Source: Lentisphaeria bacterium
GTDB taxonomy: Bacteria > Verrucomicrobiota > Lentisphaeria > Victivallales > UBA1829
Direction: 5' to 3'
Length of the DNA stretch: 64,000 nt
Assembly (NCBI GenBank): GCA_003526375.1
Contig: DPDG01000027.1
Span: forward strand, 62,001 to 126,000
Positions within the stretch are counted from its first letter, which is position 1. Each line of letters opens with the position of its first letter. The position numbers and the translations under genes were made by a program. The notes beneath the pieces were generated by a model that was given only the letters and a program-made list of their open reading frames with translations, did not search any database and had not been told where the DNA came from. This document shows positions 35,400 to 43,869 of this stretch, in pieces.

Positions 35400-37727
35400 A
35401 TGACTGCGGAGCAGGGAAAGTACGACATATCCAGCGAGATATGGTCAAAGAAGTATCGTTATCACGGCGGCGGGGATCTTCCGAAAGACAATACACCGGA
35501 TGATACGTTCAAACGGGTGGCACATGCAATAGCTGCAAATGAAGCCGATCCCGCGAAATGGGAAAAAGAATTCTACGGCATCATGTCCGGATTCAAGTTC
35601 CTCCCCGGCGGACGCATCATCGCAAACGCGGGTACGAAGCGCACTGAAGTTACGATGTTCAACTGCTTCGTAATGAACAAGATCAATGACTCCATCGACG
35701 GTATTTTCGAAACAGTCAAGGAGTCCGCCCTCACCCAGAAACAGGGCGGCGGCGTCGGCTTCGACTTTTCCACGATCCGCCCCTCCGGTTCCAATATCAA
35801 AGGCTGCGAGGCGAGCGCCTCCGGCCCTCTGAGCTTCATGCAGGTGCTCGATTCCACCTGCCGCACCATCATGAGCGCGGGACAGCGCCGCGGCGCCCAG
35901 ATGGGCGTCATGCGCTGCGACCACCCGGATATCGAAAACTTCATTACGGCGAAACGCAACAATGCCGCTCTCCAGATGTTCAACCTCTCCGTCGCCATCA
36001 CGAACAAGTTCATCGAAGCGGTCAAAGCCGATGCCCCGTGGGACCTTATCTTCGACGGCAAGGTTTACAAAACCGTCAAGGCGCGCGATCTGTGGGAACT
36101 CATCATGCACTCCACCTATGATTTCGCGGAACCCGGATTCATCCTGATCGACCGCATCAACAAGATGAACAACCTCTATTACTGCGAACAGATCTGCGCA
36201 ACCAATCCCTGCGGCGAACAGCCGCTTCCGCCTTACGGCGCATGCCTGCTCGGTTCCATCAACCTTTCAAAATTTGCGAAGAATCCTTTCACATCTTCCG
36301 CCGAGCTTGATAAAGAGGGAATCCGGCAGACCATCACAACAGCAGTCCGCATGCTGGACAATGTGATCGACCTCAGCAACTATCCTCTGGAGCAGCAGGA
36401 AGCCGAGGCAAAATCCAAACGCCGCATGGGAATCGGCATCACCGGGCTCGCCGACCTGTTCATCCAGCTCGGCATCCGGTATGGTTCGCCGGAATCCGTC
36501 GCAATGGCTTCCGAAATCATGAAAACAATCACTTACGCCGCTTACCGCGCAAGTATTGAAAATGCCAGAGAGAAAGGCGCATTCCCGCTGCTCGACAAGG
36601 AAAAATATCTTGAAGGAGCATTCATCTCCCAGCTTCCGCAGGATATCAAGGACGGCATCCGCCAGTACGGCATCCGCAACTCGCACCTGACCTCGATCGC
36701 TCCGACAGGCACAATCAGTTTGTTCGCGGGCAACGTCTCCAGCGGGCTCGAACCTGTTTTTGCATTCAAGTATACAAGAAAAATCCGCAACGGCAAGGAG
36801 GGCGACACCACGGACGCCGAAGTCGTGGATTACGCATACAGTGAATACCGCAAGCTCCGCGGCGCCGAGTTCGATCCCAAAAAACTCCCGGCTTATTTCG
36901 TCAGTTCTGCGGAAGTGACTCCCGAGGAACACCTGAATATCCAGGCGGCGCTTCAGCAGTATGTCGACAGTTCCATTTCCAAGACGATCAACATTCCATC
37001 GGATTATCCCTATGACGCCTTCAAGGACATCTACCTGAAAGCCTATGAAAAGGGGCTCAAGGGATGCACGACTTTCCGTCCTTCCGAACACATCACCGGA
37101 ATTCTGGTCCGCGATGAGGACAAAAAGAAGAAGGAGGAAAAAAAGAAAGAGACTGTGGAACACCCGATCATCGTCCGTCCCCAGCCTCCGAAGCGTCCGC
37201 TTGAACTGGAAGGCACCACCTACAAAATCCGCACGCCGCTTGCCGCCGATGCGCTCTATGTGACAATCAACGATCTGATCGAGGAAGATGGTCGCCGCCG
37301 TCCGTATGAGATCTTCATCAATACGAAAAATCTTCAGTATTTCAGCTGGATCGTCGCCATGACACGCCTTATTTCGTCCGTCTTCCGCCATGATCCCGCC
37401 CCGCGCTTCCTTGTGGAAGAGCTCAAGAGCATTTACGATCCCAACGGCGGCTACTTCAGCGAAGGCACTTACATTCCGTCCCTCGCGGCCGATATCGGGC
37501 GCATCATCGAAAAGCACCTCGAAAAGCTCGGCATCATGCCTCACCACTACGAAAAGAAGGCGGAAAAGAAAGCCGAACCTGCAAAGGAGGAGATACAGAA
37601 AGTCGCAGCCCCGACAGCAGATCAGTTCAACGGAATGCTGATCTGCCCTGTCTGCAACGAACGAAAACTCATCATGCAGGAAAACTGTGTGAAATGCCTC
37701 GCATGCGGGCACAGCAAATGCGGATGA
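35400..37727 (+). CDS. nrdJ: Adenosylcobalamin-dependent ribonucleotide reductase (class II)
   Basis: A 775-aa enzyme that reduces ribonucleotides to deoxyribonucleotides with adenosylcobalamin, with or without oxygen. The barrel has the redox Cys in TMFNCFVMN and the active-site NPCGEQPLPPYGACLLGSIN, plus KQGGGVGFDFS and SIAPTGTISLFAGN. A TSCPD domain follows (about 640-730), then a C-terminal zinc ribbon (CPVCNERKLIMQENCVKCLA), both usual in the long NrdJ type. ATG 35400 has AAGGGA 9 bases upstream. Presence implies need for vitamin B12; no cobalamin gene is near. mraY follows after 22 bases. Confidence 0.96.
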   Translation: MTAEQGKYDISSEIWSKKYRYHGGGDLPKDNTPDDTFKRVAHAIAANEADPAKWEKEFYGIMSGFKFLPGGRIIANAGTKRTEVTMFNCFVMNKINDSIDGIFETVKESALTQKQGGGVGFDFSTIRPSGSNIKGCEASASGPLSFMQVLDSTCRTIMSAGQRRGAQMGVMRCDHPDIENFITAKRNNAALQMFNLSVAITNKFIEAVKADAPWDLIFDGKVYKTVKARDLWELIMHSTYDFAEPGFILIDRINKMNNLYYCEQICATNPCGEQPLPPYGACLLGSINLSKFAKNPFTSSAELDKEGIRQTITTAVRMLDNVIDLSNYPLEQQEAEAKSKRRMGIGITGLADLFIQLGIRYGSPESVAMASEIMKTITYAAYRASIENAREKGAFPLLDKEKYLEGAFISQLPQDIKDGIRQYGIRNSHLTSIAPTGTISLFAGNVSSGLEPVFAFKYTRKIRNGKEGDTTDAEVVDYAYSEYRKLRGAEFDPKKLPAYFVSSAEVTPEEHLNIQAALQQYVDSSISKTINIPSDYPYDAFKDIYLKAYEKGLKGCTTFRPSEHITGILVRDEDKKKKEEKKKETVEHPIIVRPQPPKRPLELEGTTYKIRTPLAADALYVTINDLIEEDGRRRPYEIFINTKNLQYFSWIVAMTRLISSVFRHDPAPRFLVEELKSIYDPNGGYFSEGTYIPSLAADIGRIIEKHLEKLGIMPHHYEKKAEKKAEPAKEEIQKVAAPTADQFNGMLICPVCNERKLIMQENCVKCLACGHSKCG

Positions 37728-37749
37728 GTTCCGGAGAGGATGACATCTG

Positions 37750-38934
37750 ATGCTTTACCTTCTGGCAAATCTGCGCGAGTGTTTCGGGCCGCTGCGTCTG
37801 TTTGAATACGTGACCTTCCGTTCGGGAGGCGCATTGATCACATCGATGCTGCTCGTGATCTTTCTCGGGCCGTGGACCATCCGCCGCCTGAAAAAGTTCT
37901 GCGTGCCGAAATCCGCGCGTCTCGAAGGGCTCGTCGCAGAACAGTTCGTGGATCACTCCAAGGACAAAACCCCGACGATGGGTGGGTTGCTGATCATTTT
38001 TTCGATCGTGTTTTCCACAATCTTCTGGGGTGATCTGTCGAACCGGATGGTGCTTGTCTTCCTGCTGGTCCTGCTGCCTCTTACGGCACTCGGTTTTTAT
38101 GACGACTACATCAAAGTCAAATATGAGCGGAGTGTCCGCGACGGCGTTTCCGGCAAAGTGAAACTGCTGATTCAGATTCTTGTGAGTTTCGTGGCTCTTT
38201 ACATTATCTATAAGATGCCGGATACGATGACCACCAAGTTTCTGATTCCGTTTTTCAAGGACCCGATCTGCCTGAAGCCGGCAGGCGAAACCATCCAGTT
38301 CTGGCTTCCGCCCCAACTGCTGCCTGACCCTCTGTTCACTTTCCCCGCCTCATGGGCTTTTCTCGCGGTCGGACTGATTTTTCTGGCGAACATTCTTCTC
38401 GTCACGTTCTTCAGCAATGCGGTAAACCTCACGGACGGCAAAGACGGCCTTGCGGCGGGATGCACGATCTTCTGTGTCCTTTCTTTTGCCGCAGTCGCTT
38501 ATGTGCACGGGCATACGGTATTCGCAAAGTATCTTTCGGTTCCCTATATCCCGGAACTGGGTGAAATCAGCGTATTCGCCTCGGCAATGGCGGGGGCATG
38601 CATCGGTTTTCTGTGGTACAACTGCAAACCGGCGGCTGTATTCATGGGCGATACGGGAAGTCTGCCGCTGGGCGGAAGCATCGGGTTGATCGCGGTCCTG
38701 ATGGGACAGCAGTTTCTGCTGATCGTGATCGGTTTTGTTTTCCTGATGGAAGGCGTATCCGTCATGATTCAGGTTGCAAGTTTCAGGCTGACCGGCAGGC
38801 GTGTTTTTCTCTGCACTCCGATTCACCACCACTTTGAACAGAAAGGCTGGTCGGAAACGCAGATCGTCATCCGCTTCTGGATCATAGCCGGAATTTGCGC
38901 CCTGATCGGTCTTGCGACCTTGAAATTGCGCTGA
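37750..38934 (+). CDS. mraY: Phospho-N-acetylmuramoyl-pentapeptide-transferase
   Basis: A 394-aa inner-membrane enzyme that makes lipid I, the first membrane step of peptidoglycan synthesis. It has about ten helices and the family motifs HSKDKTPTMGGLL (about 69-81), LGFYDDYIKVK, NAVNLTDGKDGLAAG, FMGDTGSLPLGG and IHHHFEQKGWSETQIV. The gene normally sits in the division and cell-wall cluster between murF and murD; here it follows nrdJ alone. A large hydrophilic insert (about 160-190) is longer than in E. coli. Confidence 0.97.
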   Translation: MLYLLANLRECFGPLRLFEYVTFRSGGALITSMLLVIFLGPWTIRRLKKFCVPKSARLEGLVAEQFVDHSKDKTPTMGGLLIIFSIVFSTIFWGDLSNRMVLVFLLVLLPLTALGFYDDYIKVKYERSVRDGVSGKVKLLIQILVSFVALYIIYKMPDTMTTKFLIPFFKDPICLKPAGETIQFWLPPQLLPDPLFTFPASWAFLAVGLIFLANILLVTFFSNAVNLTDGKDGLAAGCTIFCVLSFAAVAYVHGHTVFAKYLSVPYIPELGEISVFASAMAGACIGFLWYNCKPAAVFMGDTGSLPLGGSIGLIAVLMGQQFLLIVIGFVFLMEGVSVMIQVASFRLTGRRVFLCTPIHHHFEQKGWSETQIVIRFWIIAGICALIGLATLKLR

Positions 38935-39052
38935 AAAATGAAAGAATAATTTTTTTGAGGCATTTTTTTGCTTGCATTTTTCCAAAAAAGCGATAGTGTA
39001 AGCTTAATTATTGGAAAAACCGGTATTTTTAACTTCTAAAAGGAACAGTAAA

Positions 39053-39298
39053 ATGAGCGAGAAAAAAGAAATCTACGCAGATGGAATCGGCCAGATTCAC
39101 TTCGCAGGCGGAATGGTCCGTTATGATTTTGTCACCCTTCAGCCGAAAGAAGACGGAATGGCTCCCGAATCCCAGTCCAATATCCGCATCATCATGCCCC
39201 CGCAGGGTTTTCTTGCCGCATTCAACTCCATGCAGCAGTTGATCGACAAACTTCTCGAAGCCGGTGTGCTTCAGAAGAACGAAAACGCCAAGAAGTAA
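39053..39298 (+). CDS. Small conserved-looking protein, possibly DUF3467-like
   Basis: An 81-aa acidic protein, MSEKKEIYADGIGQIHFAGG to KNENAKK. The layout (a short N-terminus, a strand with RYDFVTLQP, RIIMPPQGFLAAFNSMQQLI and a helical end) recalls DUF3467 proteins, which have the same strand-strand-helix order, but identity is low and I am not sure. ATG 39053 has AAAAGGAAC upstream; a start 14 codons earlier lacks a ribosome site. A -35/-10 pair TTGCAT-16-TAGTGT lies upstream, so it is probably monocistronic. Confidence 0.65.
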   Translation: MSEKKEIYADGIGQIHFAGGMVRYDFVTLQPKEDGMAPESQSNIRIIMPPQGFLAAFNSMQQLIDKLLEAGVLQKNENAKK

Positions 39299-39307
39299 AG
39301 GCAATTC

Positions 39308-39336
39308 ACCGGACGGAATTCCGCCGTCCGGTTTTT
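39308..39336 (+). terminator. Terminator of small protein gene
   Basis: 9-bp stem ACCGGACGG/CCGTCCGGT with seven-base loop and five T, 10 bases after the stop. Confidence 0.9.
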
Positions 39337-39432
39337 CCGTCTTTACGGAAGGTTCAAAATATGCCGCCGGTTGTTGCGGGCGGTATATTTTGAGTTTTCT
39401 GTAAATTACATTTTAACAAATGGAGTAACCCT

Positions 39433-40929
39433 ATGCTGAAGACGTATTTTTCAGTGGTCATAGCACTTGGTTTCGTAACCATACTTACTGTCACAGGCTG
39501 TAAAAGCGAAGAAGATTTCCGCATCGAACGCGCCAACAATGCCAGACTGCATTTTGAAATGGCGCAATTCAAAGAGCTGGCGCAGGATACCCGCCTGACT
39601 CTCCCCGAATGTATCCGCCTGGCACATGAAAACAATCTGGATGCCAAAGTCTACAAACTGGAAGAAGCCGTTGCCCGCGAAATGAGAACGGCTGAAGTCC
39701 TGGGAATGCTTCCTGAAATCAACATCAACAACAACTTTACCGGACGCTCCAATACACCGGCGTCCAGCAGCAAAGCATACAAAGCCAGCGGCGCCACCTA
39801 CGGAGCCAGCACAAGTTCAGACCGCAACATCAACGCTTTCAATATCGACTTTGCACTGAGCGTCATGGACTTCGGACTTGCATTCTTCAATTCGCAACAG
39901 GCTCATGACCGTTATCTCATGCGCCAGCAGAGATCGGAGCGCGTTTCCCAGAATCTGACTCTGGACGTCGTCCGTGTCTACTTTCAGGTCGCAGCGGCGC
40001 AGCGGGCAATCAATATCACACGCGGTCTTCTGGATACCTGCCGTGACCGCTATACCCTGATCAAACGGCTCAGCGACGCCAAAAAGATCACACCGTTCCG
40101 CGCATTTGATGAAACCAGCCGGTTCATCGAAATGGAAAGAAGGCTGACCGGTTATATTCTCGACTATCAGAACGCCTGCATCGAACTCCGCTCCCTGCTC
40201 GGATACTATCCGACAGCCAACATTACGGTGGACGATTCCGTCCTTGCCAAAGTTCCGGAGTTCAAGTTCCCGGAAATGGAAGTCATGGAGCAGATTGCCC
40301 TTATGAAAAGACCGGAACTCTATGAAATTGACATGCAGAAACACATCAATGTGGTCGAATGCAGAAAAGTGCTCCTGTCGATGTTCCCGAGCGCAAGGCT
40401 CTTTGCCGATTACAACAACAATAATAACTCATTCCTTTACAAGCAGAACTGGTGGGAACTCGGCATCCAGTCCGCATTCAATTTGCTCAAAGTTCCGCAG
40501 AAAATCGGTGAATACATGAGTTATCAGGCGCAGGTGGAGGCGGAGCAGGTCCGTTCCTACGGACAGGCCATCACGGTTATGGCACAGGTGAGAATTGCCC
40601 ATGCCGACATCCTTGCCAACAAGGAAATTCTCGATACGAACATCCGTACCTTTGAAAACTACAATACCCATTTGACAAACTCGCTGAAAAATCAGCAGAT
40701 CACCGGTGATCTTCCCCGCCTTGAACTGGATCATATCCGTCTGACGACTGCGGAAAGCGACATTCAGCGCATCATGTCTCTCGGCAATTACTACGTTTCC
40801 TATTACCGTCTCTTGAACGCCATCGGCATTCGGAGCATGACGGACAATGATCTGAAAGCACTGACGGAAGAACTCAACGCCGCTCAGGGAGAAGCGAAAA
40901 AGGAAATCGCCAAGGCGGAACAGAAGTAA
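39433..40929 (+). CDS. TolC-type outer-membrane efflux lipoprotein
   Basis: A 498-aa protein with lipobox LTVTGCKSE near residues 18-26, so it is likely lipidated at Cys. The two long helical hairpins of the OEP/TolC family are visible: TRLTLPECIRLAHENNLDAK near 56-74 and RYTLIKRLSDAKKITPFRAF near 212. The C-terminal half starts KRPELYEIDMQKHINVVEC and ends in a helix repeat and an acidic tail. Such proteins form the outer-membrane channel of tripartite pumps or type I secretion. No inner-membrane partner or adaptor is adjacent. The gene has its own ribosome site and terminator. Confidence 0.85.
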   Translation: MLKTYFSVVIALGFVTILTVTGCKSEEDFRIERANNARLHFEMAQFKELAQDTRLTLPECIRLAHENNLDAKVYKLEEAVAREMRTAEVLGMLPEININNNFTGRSNTPASSSKAYKASGATYGASTSSDRNINAFNIDFALSVMDFGLAFFNSQQAHDRYLMRQQRSERVSQNLTLDVVRVYFQVAAAQRAINITRGLLDTCRDRYTLIKRLSDAKKITPFRAFDETSRFIEMERRLTGYILDYQNACIELRSLLGYYPTANITVDDSVLAKVPEFKFPEMEVMEQIALMKRPELYEIDMQKHINVVECRKVLLSMFPSARLFADYNNNNNSFLYKQNWWELGIQSAFNLLKVPQKIGEYMSYQAQVEAEQVRSYGQAITVMAQVRIAHADILANKEILDTNIRTFENYNTHLTNSLKNQQITGDLPRLELDHIRLTTAESDIQRIMSLGNYYVSYYRLLNAIGIRSMTDNDLKALTEELNAAQGEAKKEIAKAEQK

Positions 40930-40953
40930 GAAAATCCAGAGTTTTTATTTTCA

Positions 40954-40990
40954 GCCTGCAACAGTGATTTATACTGTGCAGGCTTTTTTT
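40954..40990 (+). terminator. Terminator of TolC-type gene
   Basis: Stem GCCTGCA/TGCAGGC extended by ACAGT/ACTGT and followed by seven T. Confidence 0.9.
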
Positions 40991-41007
40991 CTGACTCCAG
41001 GCGGCAA

Positions 41008-41041
41008 TAGAAAAGAGCATAAGACTTACGGTCCTATGCTC
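41008..41041 (-). terminator. Terminator of purQ
   Basis: 7-bp stem GAGCATA/TATGCTC with GAC/GTC inside; on the minus strand it is followed by TTTTC. It lies 41 bases past the purQ stop. Confidence 0.55.
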
Positions 41042-41082
41042 CTGAAATGCGGAATGACCTGTTGCGGCAGACAGCCGTGCCG

Positions 41083-41895
41083 TCACAAAAGATTTTCAGC
41101 GGCGAATTTGACAGCATTGTCAAAAATGACTTTGCCCTCGCCCCATTCGGGAAGTCTGCCTTCCAGTTTCTGAGACTGCCAGTCGGGTGCGTTGAACGGG
41201 GAAAGAAATGCCTCCGGATGCGGCATCAGACCGAAAATCCGTCCGGTGGAATCACAGATTCCGGCAATGTCATTGATCGAACCGTTCGGATTTTCCGGGA
41301 ATCCCTTTGCTTTGGAACCATTCGCAGAGACATAACGCAACGCGACGAGGTTCTCGGACTCAATACGTGCAATAACCTCCTCGTCCGCGACAAATTTGCC
41401 TTCTCCGTGGCGAACAGGCAGGCGGAAAGTTTTGATCCCTTTCGTAAAGACGCAGGGCGATTTTTCATTGGCGCCGAGTGTTACCCAGTCATCACGGAAA
41501 ACACCGGAATCGTTATGCGTCAACGCCGCCTGCTGCTCGAAATACCTGCCGTCCAGAGCCGGGGCAAGTCCGAGACGTGTCAGAGTCTGAAACCCGTTGC
41601 AGATGCCGATCACGAGCTTTCCCGCCTTGACAAATGCCTTGATATCCTCGCTGAGCCGGAATTTCAGGCGGTTTGCGAAGACCGTTCCGGAACCGAGATG
41701 ATCCCCGAAAGAAAATCCGCCGATAAACGCAAGGATGTGAAACTCATCCAGTTTTCTTTTCCCGTTGAGCAGATCGTTCAGATGGACCTGTTCAGCAGTC
41801 GCGCCCGCGGATTCGAATGCGGCGGCGGTCTCTTTTTCGCAGTTGAGCCCTACGCCGGTAATGATTAAAGCCCTGACTTTAGAATAATCCGTCAT
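41083..41895 (-). CDS. purQ: Phosphoribosylformylglycinamidine synthase, glutaminase subunit PurQ
   Basis: A 270-aa class I glutamine amidotransferase that supplies ammonia for the fourth step of purine synthesis. Catalytic Cys is in VIGICNGFQTLTRLG (about 96-110), and the His/Glu pair in GLMPHPEAFLS (about 220). Other family blocks are GVGLNCEKETAAAFESAGA and IGGFSFGDHLGSG. It is longer than the 225-residue type and resembles the C-terminal domain of fused PurL, but stands alone; PurL is not adjacent. The ATG has GGAG 9 bases upstream. Confidence 0.93.
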   Translation of the reverse strand: MTDYSKVRALIITGVGLNCEKETAAAFESAGATAEQVHLNDLLNGKRKLDEFHILAFIGGFSFGDHLGSGTVFANRLKFRLSEDIKAFVKAGKLVIGICNGFQTLTRLGLAPALDGRYFEQQAALTHNDSGVFRDDWVTLGANEKSPCVFTKGIKTFRLPVRHGEGKFVADEEVIARIESENLVALRYVSANGSKAKGFPENPNGSINDIAGICDSTGRIFGLMPHPEAFLSPFNAPDWQSQKLEGRLPEWGEGKVIFDNAVKFAAENLL

Positions 41896-42030
41896 ATTAC
41901 ATTTCTCCAGTTAAATAAATATTACCTGTGAAATTTACCTTTCCAAGGGTGTTTTTGCAAATGCGGAACAGAAAAAAGCACTGAAAGTCCCGATTTCATA
42001 AGAAAAATCCTTTTTTCTTTGCAACGGGTA

Positions 42031-42059
42031 TTGACAATCAGGGGTTTTTCGCTTATAAT
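42031..42059 (+). promoter_or_regulatory. Sigma-70 promoter of GntR-led cassette (42 kb)
   Basis: TTGACA (42031-42036), exactly 17 bp, TATAAT (42054-42059). The sequence TTGACAATCAG also begins the promoter at 59718. Confidence 0.85.
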
Positions 42060-42063
42060 TAAT

Positions 42064-42088
42064 ATTACAGAAATTACAGTAATAACAG
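42064..42088 (+). promoter_or_regulatory. Three 9-bp-spaced direct repeats, candidate operator
   Basis: ATTACAG at 42064, ATTACAG at 42073 and ATAACAG at 42082, a 9-bp period starting 5 bases after the -10 box and ending 12 bases before the start codon of the GntR regulator. A repressor bound here would cover the transcription start. Confidence 0.55.
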
Positions 42089-42099
42089 AAAGAGACAAT

Positions 42100-43107
42100 A
42101 TGCATTTGTCTAAAACAAGTCTTGTATTGGATGCATTGGAAAAGAAGATCCGCGCCGGACAGTTTACACCTGGTGAAAAACTGCCGTCAATGCGTGAACT
42201 GGCAAAGTCCTTTCAAGTCAGCACGATGGTCATGCAGCAGGTCGCAATTGCGCTTGAGAAAAAGAGTCTGTTGGTGAGAAGTTCCAAATGCGGTCTCTTT
42301 ATTCCGCCGGAAATGGAACAGCCGAACCGCCCTGTAATCGGCGTCCTGACGACAATTGCGCCTCAATTCATGGATTTCTATTATGAAGGACTGTTTGCCA
42401 GTGTCAACGCCGTCGGGGGAGTCGTGATACCCGTGCTTATGGGACAGGAAAACGACATCAGGAATATGCTTGCGCAAAATCCCTCAAAGGTTCTGGTCGA
42501 TCTTGAGGGTGCGTGTTATGAGCTGGATCAAGTCAATACGCTGTTGAGAAATGTTCCGGTTACATTTTTCAACCGTTATGAATGGATGACGCCGCTTCCG
42601 AAATCGGCAGTGCTCATCGACCGTGTGGCACAAACCGTAGATACTCTGCGCCATTTTGAAAATCACGGGCACAAGCGTATTCTGTTTGTGGGACACTACA
42701 GGAAACCACGGCCCTATAAGCAATATGAACTTGAAACTGCCGCAAAAATTGTCGGGCTGAAATTATGGACTCCGGAATTCCAATATGTCTGTTTCGATGA
42801 GTTCGATACGAATCCGGCGCACATAGCAAAAATTTTCCGGGAAGAGCCGCCGACGGCTATTTTCTCCAGAAGTGACATCAACCTGTTTCATTTCATGCAG
42901 AAAATCCGCGCGTTCTATCCGGAATGCGGCGATGCCGAACTGATCGGATGCTACAACACAAAAAATTCCCAGATTCCGCAGCATGAATTTTCTTCCTACG
43001 ATATGCAGTGGCACCATGCCTGGGATGTTGCAATCCGCAAAAAAACTCCCGGCATAGACTGGTGTGTTCCGAAATTGATTGTACGTGAAAAAACACAATT
43101 ATATTAA
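42100..43107 (+). CDS. GntR-family regulator with LacI-like sensor domain
   Basis: A 335-aa protein. Residues 1-70 are a GntR winged helix (KKIRAGQFTPGEKLPSMREL, then FQVSTMVMQQVAIALEKKSL). The rest is a periplasmic-binding-like domain starting RPVIGVLTTIAPQFMDFYYE, with AVLIDRVAQTVDTLRHFENH and RILFVGHYRKPRPY, as in AraR-type regulators of sugar genes. The protein is shorter than AraR at the C-terminus. ATG 42100 has a weak AGAAAGAG site. The pilin-like gene follows after 26 bases. It likely represses its own cassette in the absence of a sugar ligand. Confidence 0.85.
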   Translation: MHLSKTSLVLDALEKKIRAGQFTPGEKLPSMRELAKSFQVSTMVMQQVAIALEKKSLLVRSSKCGLFIPPEMEQPNRPVIGVLTTIAPQFMDFYYEGLFASVNAVGGVVIPVLMGQENDIRNMLAQNPSKVLVDLEGACYELDQVNTLLRNVPVTFFNRYEWMTPLPKSAVLIDRVAQTVDTLRHFENHGHKRILFVGHYRKPRPYKQYELETAAKIVGLKLWTPEFQYVCFDEFDTNPAHIAKIFREEPPTAIFSRSDINLFHFMQKIRAFYPECGDAELIGCYNTKNSQIPQHEFSSYDMQWHHAWDVAIRKKTPGIDWCVPKLIVREKTQLY

Positions 43108-43133
43108 TAGGCAAACAAGGAAAGGGTACGGCA

Positions 43134-43844
43134 ATGAAAGACAACAGGCAAACATGGAAACACAGAAGATCAGGAAATTTTACATTGATCGAACTTCTCA
43201 TTGTAATTACAATCATTGCAATCCTTGCGGCAATGCTTTTACCGGCTTTAAGCAAAGCCAGAGAAAAAGCCCGCGCAACCCAATGCCTGAACAATCTGAA
43301 ACAACAGGGTATCAATTTTGTTTTTTACAACGACGATAACAACGGCTACAATATCGTCGGTCACACGGGATCACATCTCTGGTGGGTGTTTATCGAATAT
43401 TATCTGAGCAAAAAGCCGGCGCCGTTGAATCTGGCACAAAGATTTGATTCCAAGGTCATGCACTGCCCGACACAGAAAGCTGACGACGGGCTCCACATGG
43501 GGCTCTCCTGGTCGGGCAGCAATTATTCCTACAATACCCATATCGGAAATCTGCGGGGATGGCCGACACGTACAAAAATAAACCAGATCAGGAATCCTTC
43601 CAGAAGGATGCAGGTGGGAGACGGTTATTTCAATCCGGCAATGGGATCATACCTGCAATATACATGGGGAGTCGGGCAAACCGGAGAAATCGGAAGCGCC
43701 TCCATTACAATAAACCGTATGATGAGAACGCACATACGCACTTCAAATTATTTATGGATGGACGGTCATGCGGAACCACGGCAGGCATTCCAGATGACAA
43801 TCGAAGAAGTCAACGCCGCAGACGATCCGGCATGGGCTTACTGA
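43134..43844 (+). CDS. Type II secretion/type IV pilin-like protein with H-X9-DG C-terminus
   Basis: A 236-aa protein: leader MKDNRQTWKHRRSGN, then FTLIELLIVITIIAILAAML and SKAREKARATQCLNN. The residue before the cleavage-site Phe is Asn. The C-terminal motif is H-IRTSNYLWM-DG followed by HAEP. A GNFTLIEL-like leader of 15 residues is longer than the 3-10 residues of the others. The globular part is rich in Tyr, Trp and Asn. It is the second gene of the GntR cassette and lies 25 bases before the glycosidase. Confidence 0.88.
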   Translation: MKDNRQTWKHRRSGNFTLIELLIVITIIAILAAMLLPALSKAREKARATQCLNNLKQQGINFVFYNDDNNGYNIVGHTGSHLWWVFIEYYLSKKPAPLNLAQRFDSKVMHCPTQKADDGLHMGLSWSGSNYSYNTHIGNLRGWPTRTKINQIRNPSRRMQVGDGYFNPAMGSYLQYTWGVGQTGEIGSASITINRMMRTHIRTSNYLWMDGHAEPRQAFQMTIEEVNAADDPAWAY

Positions 43845-43869
43845 AACCAAATACGAAAGGAACGATAAT

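Noticed and set aside
36267..37712. 481-codon open frame on the minus strand
   Set aside because: Antisense to nrdJ; no motif, no ribosome site.
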